From NCBI GenBank assembly GCA_024278215.1, contig JAJRTR010000091.1, forward strand, positions 1 through 42,753: a stretch of DNA of 42,753 bases. Direction: 5' to 3'. The first letter of the stretch is position 1, and each line of letters opens with the position of its first letter. Position numbers and translations under genes: made by a program. This DNA is from a bacterium. Lineage in GTDB: Bacteria > UBP15 > UBA6099 > JAJRTR01. The notes under the pieces are model-generated. The model saw only the letters and a program-made list of their open reading frames with translations. It made no database searches and had not been told where the DNA came from. Shown here piece by piece: positions 25,322 to 33,527 of the stretch.

Positions 25322-26284
25322 TTGGAGACTGAGACAAAAGTATTAAGTAAGACAAATGAATTCGGAACTTACGAAATCCGAATGGAGAGCATAGGCGGTC
25401 AGGGCGCTAATCTGGCCGGCAAGCTGCTGGCGGAAGCCGGTATTATGGAGATTGGTCTCAACGGGGTCAATTTCGCGAGCTACGGTTCCGAGAAGAAGGG
25501 CACACCGGTGAAATCGTTCATCAGGTTTGCCGAAAGCGACAAGGAAATCAGGCTGAACAGCCCGGTAGTCGAGCCGCATCTACTTGTTATTTTCACGACG
25601 GTCATTGCAAAGAATGTACCTTTGCTGACAGGTGTCAAACCGGGTTGCATGGTGATTGTAAACACAACAGAAACACCCGAAGCGGTAAGGGACATGCTGA
25701 AGATTCCGGGTGGCACCACGATTTACACCGTGGATGCTATGGGGATCGCGGTCCAGGAAAGAGTGCGCATCAACACCACGATTCTCGGTGCAGTAGCGCG
25801 CGCTGTGGATTTCATGACAAGGGCCGCGCTCGAAGAAACAATGCGCAAGACCTTTACTAAAAAATATCCGAAACTAGTGGAACCAAACATAAAGGCTTTC
25901 AACCGCGGCTATGAAGAAGCTGTGAAATACGATGTTCCCGACGATGGAAAGTACCCTGTCCAGCATTTTCAAGGATTCAAGCCGAAACTGGGCTGGAAGA
26001 ACGCCCCCATCGGCGGCGCTATCGTCAATCCCGGCAATACGGTTCTGAACGATCTCAGTGCGTCTCGCTCGGGTTTCAAGCCTGTATGGAACGAAGAACT
26101 GTGCATCAACTGCGGCGCATGTGACTCGACCTGCCCTGACCAGTGCATCATTTTCCGCAGGGACAAGGACGACAAGGGCAAAGAAAGGCAGTTTTTCGAT
26201 CACATCGACTACAAGCACTGCAAAGGCTGCCTGCGCTGCGTGGAAGTGTGCCCGAAGGATGCACTCACTGCCGAAAGGGAGTAG
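25322..26284 (+). CDS. 2-oxoacid:ferredoxin oxidoreductase, gamma-delta fusion
   Basis: A 320-residue fusion of the gamma domain (GGQGANLAGKLLAEAG near residue 24 to about 190) with a linker and a delta-type ferredoxin that has Cys261, Cys264, Cys267, Cys271 and Cys300, Cys303, Cys306, Cys310 for two [4Fe-4S] clusters. It works with the alpha-beta protein encoded 51 bases downstream to turn pyruvate (or another 2-oxoacid) plus CoA into acyl-CoA, CO2 and reduced ferredoxin, or the reverse. The start is a TTG, the first codon after the strong GGAGG box at a normal distance; no better ATG lies near. Confidence 0.9.
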   Translation: METETKVLSKTNEFGTYEIRMESIGGQGANLAGKLLAEAGIMEIGLNGVNFASYGSEKKGTPVKSFIRFAESDKEIRLNSPVVEPHLLVIFTTVIAKNVPLLTGVKPGCMVIVNTTETPEAVRDMLKIPGGTTIYTVDAMGIAVQERVRINTTILGAVARAVDFMTRAALEETMRKTFTKKYPKLVEPNIKAFNRGYEEAVKYDVPDDGKYPVQHFQGFKPKLGWKNAPIGGAIVNPGNTVLNDLSASRSGFKPVWNEELCINCGACDSTCPDQCIIFRRDKDDKGKERQFFDHIDYKHCKGCLRCVEVCPKDALTAERE

Positions 26285-26335
26285 ACGGAAAATCGACAGC
26301 GCCACGAAAATATCGACCACGAAAGGACATATAAA

Positions 26336-28618
26336 ATGACAACTGAAACATTAGATAAACAGCAGACGGCAGAGCAGAAAACAGTCGTTCTTAACGGAAA
26401 TGAGATGGCGGCGACTGCCGCGTCACAAATCAATTACCACGTTATGGGTTACTTTCCCATCACACCGTCTACGGCTATCCCCGAAGAAATCGACCTGAAA
26501 AAAGCAGCGGGCGAACACCAAATACATATGATAGCGGCGGACGGCGAACACGGAGCGGCCGGCATCTGTTTCGGAGCGGCGGCTGCCGGAGGCAGAGTAA
26601 TCAACGCTACTGCGTCAAATGGGTTGCTCTACTCGATCGAGCAGCTTCCCGTGCAGAGCGGCACACGCCTGCCCATGGTTCTGAATATTGCCAACAGGGC
26701 CGTCAGCGGTCCGCTCAACATCAAGTGCGACCACAGCGACATAGTTTACGCGCTTTCCGCAGGCTGGATCATCCTCATGGGCAAAGACCCGCAGGAAGTC
26801 TACGACCTCAACCTTATGGCCGTAAGGATCGGCGAGGCCGAGGGTGTCAGGCTACCGGTTATCGTTTCTTTCGACGGCTTCGTCACCAGCCACCAGAAAC
26901 GCCGCAGCCTTATCTTCAACGACGTGAAAACCGTTCAGGATTTCGTCGGTGAATTCACACCAAAGATTACTGTTGTCGACCCTGCGAATCCCGTCACACT
27001 CGGACCATACATGAACGATGATCTGATAAACAACAGGAAACAACAGAGCATGGCCATGGACAGAGCCCGCGAAGTCATACCGAAGATATTCGATGAATAC
27101 GCGAAGATCAGCGGCAGACAGTTCTCGATGGTCCAGGCATACAGGATGGAAGACGCCGAAGCCGCACTTTTCATCCTCAACAGTTCGACAAGCACCGCGC
27201 GGGAAGCTGTCGATGCGATGAGAAAAGAAGGCAAGAAAGTCGGTGTCGTTTCTGCCTCCGTCATCAGGCCTTTTCCGATAAAGGAAATCCAGGAAGCATT
27301 CAAAAACTGCAAAGCAATATGTATAGCCGACAGGCAGGACACCTACGGCACAGGCGGCGGAGCGATGTCGATGGAAATAAAAGCCGCACTGAAAGAAGAC
27401 CCGGACAACAAATCACTTGTCCTGAGCAGAATATATGGACTCGGCGGACTCGAGTTCTATATCGAGGACGCGATGGAAATGCTGAACGACGCGCTCGACG
27501 CTTCCACATCCGGCAAAGTCAATGTGCCATTCGAGTACGTTGGCGCATACGAAGGCGATGAAAGCTATGTGCCGGAATTCGCCGAGCCGCCTCTCACTGT
27601 CGAGGACGTGACACCCAACATCATCACCACCGAACGCGACCCGGAAACCGGCGAGATAAAAGTCAAAGGTGCGATCACGCGCGAACTCACGCGCATGCCC
27701 AAAAGAATCGCACCCGGCCACGGCGCGTGCCCCGGCTGCGGCATCGTTCCCAGCATCAATGCTGTTATGCGCGGACTCGAAGGCCCCGTTGTCGTGCTCT
27801 TCCACACAGGCTGCGGCATGATAATCGGCAGCGGCTATCCATTCAGCGCACACCGCACCACATATATTCACAACCTGTTCCAGAACGGAGCCGCCACCAT
27901 GGCCGGCATAGTCGAGATGTACAAAGAACGACAGCGCCGCGGCGAAATCCCCAGGGATCAGGATATAACATTCCTCATGGTCACAGGCGACGGCGGCAAC
28001 GACATCGGTATGGGACCCACCATCGGCTCCGCTCTAAGAAACCACAACATGATCTTCATTGAATACGACAACGAAGGCTACATGAACACCGGACACCAGC
28101 TTTCATTCTCGACCCCGCTCGGCCACGCGACATCCACAAGCCACATCGGACCGGCCCAGAAAGGCAAGAGCACACAACATAAAGATACCGCCCAGATTAT
28201 GGCCGCCTGCCACATACCCTACGTCTTCACTGGCGCGGAATGCAATCATGTAGACCTGACGAAAAAAGCTGCGAAGGCCCAGCTCATCGCACGCGAAGAG
28301 GGATTCGTCTACGGCAAGCTTCTCTCCGCCTGTCCGCTCAACTGGCGCTCGAACGAAAGCAAAGGCCGCGAGATCATACAGGCAGCCGTCGACTCCTGCT
28401 TCTTCCCTCTCTACGAGATCGAACACGGCATAACTAAGATAACTTACGATCCCGAAGCAAAGGGTAAACGTGTCCCCGTCCTTGACTGGCTCAAGCAGAT
28501 GGGCAAAACCAAACACATGGGGAAACCGGACTACGAAGCGGAACTGAAGAGCTTCGAGAAAGAAGTCGAACGCCGCTGGCGGCGACTTAAAGCAATGGCG
28601 GAAAATCCGCTCCTGTGA
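26336..28618 (+). CDS. 2-oxoacid:ferredoxin oxidoreductase, alpha-beta fusion
   Basis: A 760-residue fusion. The alpha part is about 1-440 (GYFPITPSTAIPEEI near 38; substrate and CoA side). The beta part begins with HGACPGCGI (Cys465, Cys468 start the cluster ligands) and carries the thiamine diphosphate motif GDGGNDIGMG near 551. Pyruvate is the most likely substrate, given features such as SAHRTTYIHNLFQNGAATM in the beta part, but 2-oxoglutarate or other acids cannot be excluded. Two-gene fused arrangements of this enzyme exist in several anaerobes. ATG after AAAGGA. A perfect stem follows. Confidence 0.92.
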   Translation: MTTETLDKQQTAEQKTVVLNGNEMAATAASQINYHVMGYFPITPSTAIPEEIDLKKAAGEHQIHMIAADGEHGAAGICFGAAAAGGRVINATASNGLLYSIEQLPVQSGTRLPMVLNIANRAVSGPLNIKCDHSDIVYALSAGWIILMGKDPQEVYDLNLMAVRIGEAEGVRLPVIVSFDGFVTSHQKRRSLIFNDVKTVQDFVGEFTPKITVVDPANPVTLGPYMNDDLINNRKQQSMAMDRAREVIPKIFDEYAKISGRQFSMVQAYRMEDAEAALFILNSSTSTAREAVDAMRKEGKKVGVVSASVIRPFPIKEIQEAFKNCKAICIADRQDTYGTGGGAMSMEIKAALKEDPDNKSLVLSRIYGLGGLEFYIEDAMEMLNDALDASTSGKVNVPFEYVGAYEGDESYVPEFAEPPLTVEDVTPNIITTERDPETGEIKVKGAITRELTRMPKRIAPGHGACPGCGIVPSINAVMRGLEGPVVVLFHTGCGMIIGSGYPFSAHRTTYIHNLFQNGAATMAGIVEMYKERQRRGEIPRDQDITFLMVTGDGGNDIGMGPTIGSALRNHNMIFIEYDNEGYMNTGHQLSFSTPLGHATSTSHIGPAQKGKSTQHKDTAQIMAACHIPYVFTGAECNHVDLTKKAAKAQLIAREEGFVYGKLLSACPLNWRSNESKGREIIQAAVDSCFFPLYEIEHGITKITYDPEAKGKRVPVLDWLKQMGKTKHMGKPDYEAELKSFEKEVERRWRRLKAMAENPLL

Positions 28619-28656
28619 CGCAAGTCGAATCAGGATTATCTTCTCATATCGATTTA

Positions 28657-28702
28657 ACCAATGATACTCCCTGGGGTATACAGCACCGGGAGTATCATTG
28701 GT
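28657..28702 (+). terminator. Perfect inverted repeat after the oxidoreductase
   Basis: ACCAATGATACTCCC (28657-28671) and GGGAGTATCATTGGT (28688-28702), 15 bp perfect, 16-base loop. A T run is weak. It probably ends the oxidoreductase mRNA; it also means an upstream start at 28661 for the next gene is unlikely. Confidence 0.65.
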
Positions 28703-28750
28703 ACATCATATTTGACTCTTGCCGGCATCCCCTCGAAAGCTGAAACCTGT

Positions 28751-29455
28751 ATGTCTATAGACGATAGAACCATTAAATATCACATTCTCAACGATATAGA
28801 AGTTGAAATCGACGATTCGGCGCTGTTGAAAAGAGCGATGGTGAAACCGGGTACGCCGATTGCCGGTATGGCGCTTGAATTTGCGAAAAAGGCCACCCAC
28901 GCAGCGCATCCAAAAGCTATGTACGCGCCCATATACATAGACGAACGCAACGGAGACGAAGTCGTCATCGCGGGCATAAGGTTCAACAGCAGAGTGCTGA
29001 GTGTTAATGTCAGGGGCGGCGAAAGGGTTTTCCCATTTGCGGCGACATGCGGAAACGAACTAGATAACTGGTCGCGGGAGTTGAGCGACCCGCTTGAACA
29101 CTACTGGGCAGAGACTTTCAAGGGTGTTGTGCTGGAGACAGCCGTAGACGCGCTACGTGCGGATGTCGAGGAAAGGTATAAGACAGGAAAGATATCGCTC
29201 ATGAATCCGGGTTCTCTCGAGAACTGGCCTATCGAGCAGCAGAAGAAGCTTTTCGAGTTGCTTGGTGATACAGGTGCTCGTATAGGAGTTGAGCTCACTG
29301 AAAGTTATGTTATGGTGCCTGTGATGTCCCTGTCGGGGATAATGTTTCCGTCGGAGCAGAGCTTCTTCAGTTGCCACCTGTGCCCGCGGGAAGACTGCCC
29401 CGGTCGCCGCGCAAAATACGATCCCGCATTATATAAAAATAAATACGGTGCATGA
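28751..29455 (+). CDS. Stand-alone methionine-synthase reactivation-type protein
   Basis: A 234-residue protein matching the AdoMet-dependent reactivation domain of B12-dependent methionine synthase. Its C-terminal half has the conserved phrases GSLENWPIEQQKKLFELL and IGVELTESYVMVPVMSLSG. It ends with a cysteine-rich tail (CHLCPREDC) seen in uncoupled members of the family. Such separate domains restore oxidised corrinoid proteins. No MetH gene or corrinoid protein is near, so the partner is unknown. I chose the ATG at 28751 since the frame's first start lies inside the preceding terminator stem; the ribosome site is weak. Confidence 0.8.
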   Translation: MSIDDRTIKYHILNDIEVEIDDSALLKRAMVKPGTPIAGMALEFAKKATHAAHPKAMYAPIYIDERNGDEVVIAGIRFNSRVLSVNVRGGERVFPFAATCGNELDNWSRELSDPLEHYWAETFKGVVLETAVDALRADVEERYKTGKISLMNPGSLENWPIEQQKKLFELLGDTGARIGVELTESYVMVPVMSLSGIMFPSEQSFFSCHLCPREDCPGRRAKYDPALYKNKYGA

Positions 29456-29466
29456 TGCCGTGCCTA

Positions 29467-29672
29467 TCCCGGATTTCTTGGAGAGAAATCCGGAAAATCA
29501 CGATAACGCCTGTTCTACTGCGTTGCGTCGACGATTCGGGATCGGTCACATACCTCTGCATTTTGCGCAAGAGGCCGGCTGGCCGGCTGCTGCCTCACCA
29601 CTCACTTGCCGCGCCTTGTTATTACAGGCATTCTCCTGATTTTTGGCCCGCATTGGTGAAATATGCAGATTA
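29467..29672 (+). repeat. Repeat family C, copy 2
   Basis: Opens with a perfect hairpin CCGGATTTC-TTGGAGA-GAAATCCGG, then GAAAATCACGATAACGCC, ATTCGGGATCGGTCAC, an extra block with GGCCGGCTGGCCGGCT, CCTCACCACTC, GCGCCTTG, ATTACAGGCATTCTC and GCATTGGTGAAATAT. The blocks match copy 1 (19369-19543, minus strand) in order. It fills almost the whole gap between the preceding gene (stop at 29455) and the stop of cinA on the other strand, and points the same way as the preceding gene. Confidence 0.75.
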
Positions 29673-30929
29673 GAGGGTATCCAACTCCAGCACACAGCGT
29701 CGAACAAGGTCCAGAGCTATCTGCGCGCTGATAGCGCGGATGTCATTACGCGGTCGTTTGAATTTCCTTGCGATCACTCTCGGCTTTATCTTATCGCCAC
29801 CGAATGCGGCGGCAATATACACCTGCCCGACTTCACTCCTGTCGTCGTCCGAGGTAGGACCGGCATTGCCTGTAACTGACACAGCAATGTCGGTAGCGAA
29901 CCGTTCCACAGCGCCCCGTGCCATTGCGATTGCAGTCTCTGCGCTGACGACTCCGTGTTCTTCTATCACATCCGACGGCACACCGAGAAAAGTTGTCTTA
30001 ACTTCGGCTGTATAGCAGATTATACCTCCCTTGAAAACCTCGGAGGCGCCGGGTATTGCTGTTATTCTGCTGCCTGCGAGTCCGCCTGTGCAGGATTCCG
30101 CAACGCTCAGGGAAAGACCTTTTTTCTTCAATGTATTCACGACAACTTCTTCCAGTGTTGTGTCGCCTTCGCCATATATGTAGTCGCCCACGCCTTCGTA
30201 TATCTTCGCGCAGTGTGCAGCAAGTATCCTGTCACAATCCACATCCGTCTCGCCGTGCGCGGTGAGACGCATTTCGACCTCGAAGCCATGCGGGAGAAAT
30301 GAAAATGTCGGATTATTCGATATAGTTATTGTCCGTGGTATCATCGATTCGAGATTTGATTCGCCGACACCGAATTCGCGCAGGGAGCGGGATTTATATA
30401 CGATCTTATTTTCTCCTTTCAGTGTACGGGCCAATACCTCCGGCATCATCGACTTCATTTCGCGCGGTACACCCGGCAGAAAAAAAAGTTGCTTGCCGTC
30501 GCGCTCGATATACACACCGGGCGCTGTGCCCACAGGATTGTCTATCACCGACGCACCCACAGGCACTCTCGCCTGGTTCATACCGTTCGGGGTTGCGGGC
30601 ACGCCTATCATCCTGTAGAAGCGCTCCACTTTTTCTTTGATCTTCGGGTCGAACTCCAGCGCCATCCCGAAATATCCGGCAACTGTTTCCACAGTAATAT
30701 CGTCCACAGTAGGGCCGAGACCGCCGGTGCATATTATCAGGTCGGCGCGTCCCATAGCTGTATCGAGTACCGAACATATCGCCTCTTTGCTGTCGCCCGC
30801 CGTCGTGCGGTATTTCACCTCGACTCCGTTTTCGAGCAGAGTCCTTGAAATATAAGTCGCGTTTGTGTCCTGCACAGCCCCTTGCAGCAGTTCAGTACCG
30901 ATTGTGATTACTTCCGCAATTTTTGCCAT
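29670..30929 (-). CDS. cinA: CinA family protein (nicotinamide-nucleotide amidase-like)
   Basis: Full-length 419-residue CinA. The N-terminal molybdopterin-binding-like domain (EVITIGTELLQGAVQDTNA, TGGLGPTVDDITVETV) is followed by the C-terminal PncC/CinA domain (about 255-419) with VAESCTGGLAGSRITA near 264-279 and GNAGPTSDDDRSEVG near 365. The second is a departure from the usual TGIAGPGG. It should deamidate nicotinamide mononucleotide or act as a pyrophosphatase in NAD recycling. The start follows a weak AAAGG site. It is 40 bases downstream of the PrpD-type gene and probably shares its mRNA. Confidence 0.93.
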   Translation of the reverse strand: MAKIAEVITIGTELLQGAVQDTNATYISRTLLENGVEVKYRTTAGDSKEAICSVLDTAMGRADLIICTGGLGPTVDDITVETVAGYFGMALEFDPKIKEKVERFYRMIGVPATPNGMNQARVPVGASVIDNPVGTAPGVYIERDGKQLFFLPGVPREMKSMMPEVLARTLKGENKIVYKSRSLREFGVGESNLESMIPRTITISNNPTFSFLPHGFEVEMRLTAHGETDVDCDRILAAHCAKIYEGVGDYIYGEGDTTLEEVVVNTLKKKGLSLSVAESCTGGLAGSRITAIPGASEVFKGGIICYTAEVKTTFLGVPSDVIEEHGVVSAETAIAMARGAVERFATDIAVSVTGNAGPTSDDDRSEVGQVYIAAAFGGDKIKPRVIARKFKRPRNDIRAISAQIALDLVRRCVLELDTL

Positions 30930-30969
30930 TTTATCTGATTAACCTTTAACCGGCGGTGTGTCGCACCTA

Positions 30970-32595
30970 TCACTGCTCGACACAGCAGAAGCCGGCCAGT
31001 TCGCCGATCCCCGCAGCATCGAGTTCTTCCATGCGAAGCACCATATCGAGCACTTTCTCAGCTGCTTCTTCGTCGAGTATCCGTGCTGCTTCCCTGCGGA
31101 ATTTATCGATCACAAGCTCTCGTGTTTCGCGGCCCGGCCTTCCCGCCGCACCCAGCGGTATAGCCTGTTCGCTTTCATAAACTTTCCTGTCGGACTTGAG
31201 TTCGATCACAGTGCGCGCGCCGATAGACATCTCGAAGTCTTCGGCGGAACCGGCGAGTGAATTTCTACCGCTGTCACCGGTGCCAGCGAAACGCTCGAGC
31301 GCGCGGCGTCCATGATCGAACAGGCGGGTAATCTCATGCCCCCTCGTGAGCCACAGCAAGGGCGATGCCGGGCCGACCTTGCCAAGTATCGAGCGCAGTG
31401 AACCTATACCCATCTCGCCGATGAGATATTTCAGATTGAACAGTGAAGTGACGGAATCAAAGAAACGGCCTGTCATGCCCATATCGTGATGTACACTCAC
31501 GCGCTTGACAATATCCCATATTTTCCTGTCGCCGATACGTTCCGGCTCGAACTGCGCTGGACCAAGTTTTCCGTCGATAATACCGGCAGCCACATTGTAT
31601 GGTGTAAAAAAGTTCAGCACTATCGGCTCTGTGTGTATATGGCGCAAGTAGCGCATTGACAATTCATCCATCTTCGCAGTAAGCACACTTGCGTGTATAT
31701 CGATTTTATATATATCTTCCGGAGCGAATTCCTTTTCGTCGAGTATGTCGAAAACAGTATCCATGACCGGTGACATGTAAGCGCAGCCGGGATAAATCTT
31801 ATAACTGAGTGTATCTGTGAGCCACAGTTCGCCCAGTTGTGAGAAAACCTGATAGAGAGGAACAAACGAACACTTCTCGCAGAATCCGGCATCCGCTTCG
31901 AATATGTCGTCAGGGGCGGAAAGACCTTCCGCCGCAAGCTGCGCGGCCATAATGCCAGTGTTCATCGGCGCAGCCGCCGTAATAACTTTCGAATAGCCGC
32001 CGAAGAAACCCGGTTCGAGCGGCTGCGGTGGCTGCGAAAGAGCAATGCCGAGCGCGCGTGCGATGGACCTGCCGTCCAGCCCGAGCAACCTGCCCGCAAC
32101 ACACGCCGCTCCAGCCGCATGAATAAACGACCACATCTGCCCGTTCAGCGGGCCGAGCATCACCGAGCTTCCCACACGCGCCTCGACTTCGTTTGCTATA
32201 ACCTGCATCGTAAGGAATTCTTTGCCGGTAGTTCCCTGTTTCCGAGACAGCATCATCGGTGCGAGAACAGCCGAATGTCCCGTGTGCCCCGACATAAGGT
32301 AGTCGTCGTAATCGAGCATAATGCTGAGAGCCGACGCGCACGAAAGTGAATCTTTCACATTTGCCGCCGCGCCGGACGGAATCATCCGGCAGTCTCCGCC
32401 GTCCGCCCATCTCTCGAACGCACTTGCGATCTTCCTGCCGGCAGTTGTCGAGTAAGAAGCGAATACCGATGCCAGTACACTCAGTGTCTGAAGCTTCGCC
32501 TTCTCGATTATGCGGTCAGGAATTCTGTCGTACTCAAGGCTCGATACCCATTCCGATAATTCGATTGTATATTTCCTGTTCCTGCTGCCGGCCAT
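30970..32595 (-). CDS. MmgE/PrpD family protein
   Basis: A 541-residue member of the MmgE/PrpD family, which includes 2-methylcitrate dehydratase and other acid lyases or isomerases. The family's early helical part (SVLASVFASY, near 45), SCASALSIMLDYDDYLMSGH (about 110) and the GHSAVLAPMM segment agree. The C-terminal region (about 430-541) is family-like but longer than usual. I chose the ATG at 32595, which has GGAGG seven bases upstream, over a start 33 bases earlier. No other propionate or methylcitrate genes are near, so the substrate is unknown. Confidence 0.88.
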   Translation of the reverse strand: MAGSRNRKYTIELSEWVSSLEYDRIPDRIIEKAKLQTLSVLASVFASYSTTAGRKIASAFERWADGGDCRMIPSGAAANVKDSLSCASALSIMLDYDDYLMSGHTGHSAVLAPMMLSRKQGTTGKEFLTMQVIANEVEARVGSSVMLGPLNGQMWSFIHAAGAACVAGRLLGLDGRSIARALGIALSQPPQPLEPGFFGGYSKVITAAAPMNTGIMAAQLAAEGLSAPDDIFEADAGFCEKCSFVPLYQVFSQLGELWLTDTLSYKIYPGCAYMSPVMDTVFDILDEKEFAPEDIYKIDIHASVLTAKMDELSMRYLRHIHTEPIVLNFFTPYNVAAGIIDGKLGPAQFEPERIGDRKIWDIVKRVSVHHDMGMTGRFFDSVTSLFNLKYLIGEMGIGSLRSILGKVGPASPLLWLTRGHEITRLFDHGRRALERFAGTGDSGRNSLAGSAEDFEMSIGARTVIELKSDRKVYESEQAIPLGAAGRPGRETRELVIDKFRREAARILDEEAAEKVLDMVLRMEELDAAGIGELAGFCCVEQ

Positions 32596-32687
32596 GCCGA
32601 TCCTCCGAATCTCTTTTATCCTGGACAAACAATTTATAGTCTAACATATCATCCTTTAGCGATAAAGCAGAAACTGTAGAGCCCCAG

Positions 32688-32799
32688 CGGTGTGGAATGA
32701 CTGGGGGGGTGAGTGGCTGCGGATGGCGATGATGGAATTTCAACTCGGGCATCTATTTTTGAGGGGACGCGGGGGCGGAGCATCCTGGAAGCTCACGGT
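32688..32799. repeat. Repeat family B, copy 1 (112 bp)
   Basis: Begins CGGTGTGGAATGACTGG and ends GCATCCTGGAAGCTCACGGT. It matches 38953-39064 over all 112 bases with five substitutions by my count. It lies directly beside the transposase piece at about 32800-33046, so it may be part of the same element. Confidence 0.85.
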
Positions 32800-33046
32800 T
32801 GTGGTATAATTATGGGGGCGGCGGCGTAGAGGGCATCGCCCAGGAACAAGATGGGCAGTTGAAGGAAGTCTTTTTTAGTTGGGGAGCGAGACGGTAGAAG
32901 GCGCGCAGTTCGCAGTCCTGTTTTTTGACGTTCGGCGATTCGTTTTCGATGAACTCGGTTGCTATCGAGAGTGCGAAGCCGTCGGGGGTTATGAGTTTTG
33001 CCTCAAGGGTGTTGTGATAGTAAATAGTTTCGCCGTTCACGTTCAT
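32800..33046 (-). pseudogene. Transposase fragment with frameshift
   Basis: The frame starting at 33046 reads ETIYYHNTLEAKLITPDG and KQDCELRAFYRLAPQLKK, like the middle of a DDE-type transposase. Near 32875 one frame change is needed: the shifted frame continues DFLQLPILFLGDALYA, where the aspartate of GDALYA is expected as part of the catalytic triad. Neither N- nor C-terminus is present. It is therefore a dead fragment. The family name is not certain. Confidence 0.7.
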
Positions 33047-33049
33047 GGT

Positions 33050-33255
33050 TAGACAGTGGTGCAGTGTTTTTCATTCCTGCCACCAACAGCGAACTAAAAC
33101 GCCGCCACGGAATGGGCCGCCTGAGAATCCGGGGCAGGCCACAGGTAGAACTGGCCGTATACCTCAAAGCAAGCGCCTGCAACGTGAAGCGCTACCTTCA
33201 GTATGCGCTGAAAAAAGCCACGGAAGGCTTAAGCCCGGCACAAGCGACCATCTGA
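33050..33255 (+). pseudogene. Transposase C-terminal fragment
   Basis: The + frame reads FFIPATNSELKRRHGMGR then LRIRGRPQVELAVYLKAS, CNVKRYLQYALKK and a stop after TI. It resembles the last 60 residues of a DDE_Tnp_1-type (IS1182/IS5-like) transposase, including the ELKRRHGMGR and IRG/AVYLKA pattern. It lies head-on to the minus-strand fragment, so the two come from different elements or an inversion. Confidence 0.65.
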
Positions 33256-33363
33256 GAGCCGAAAATGCAATTATTTGGAAAAAAACACGAAAAAACACAG
33301 TTTTGGAAAACACAAGTATAATCAGAGTAGTTTTTTTGTCACAGACATACAGCCGGCATTTAC

Positions 33364-33473
33364 TATTGATTCCGGCGCAAAAAGTCCCAACACGCGAAAA
33401 GCGGGTAGTCCCCGTTTTTCGCTGACTGTTTTCCATTTAGACTCAACACGGACTTTTTGCGCCGGAATCAATA
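33364..33473. repeat. Miniature inverted-repeat element (family D)
   Basis: A perfect 24-bp inverted repeat: left arm 33364-33387 starts TATTGATTCCGGCGC, right arm 33450-33473 ends GCGCCGGAATCAATA, enclosing 62 bases that also contain a smaller GCGAAAAGCGGG / CCCGTTTTTCGC hairpin. Only one copy is in the window. It follows the stop of the large lipoprotein gene by about 55 bases. Likely a MITE or the end of an insertion element; it might also serve as a transcript end. Confidence 0.75.
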
Positions 33474-33527
33474 TTCAGCAAAACACGGCATGCTTGAAAT
33501 GCTCTTATTACATACGAATCAATATTG

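Larger units (their letters stand above)
32640..33527. mobile_element. Degenerate insertion-sequence and repeat region
   Basis: About 890 bases with no intact gene. It holds repeat B copy 1 (32688-32799), a frameshifted transposase piece on the minus strand (about 32800-33046), a separate transposase C-terminus on the + strand (33050-33255), and a miniature inverted-repeat element (33364-33473). Each is listed separately. The region lies between two unrelated gene blocks and looks like repeated insertion and decay. Confidence 0.75.

Noticed and set aside
28661-28750. Longer N-terminus for the reactivation-type protein
   Set aside because: It would be encoded within a perfect terminator-like stem and adds 30 residues not typical of the family.
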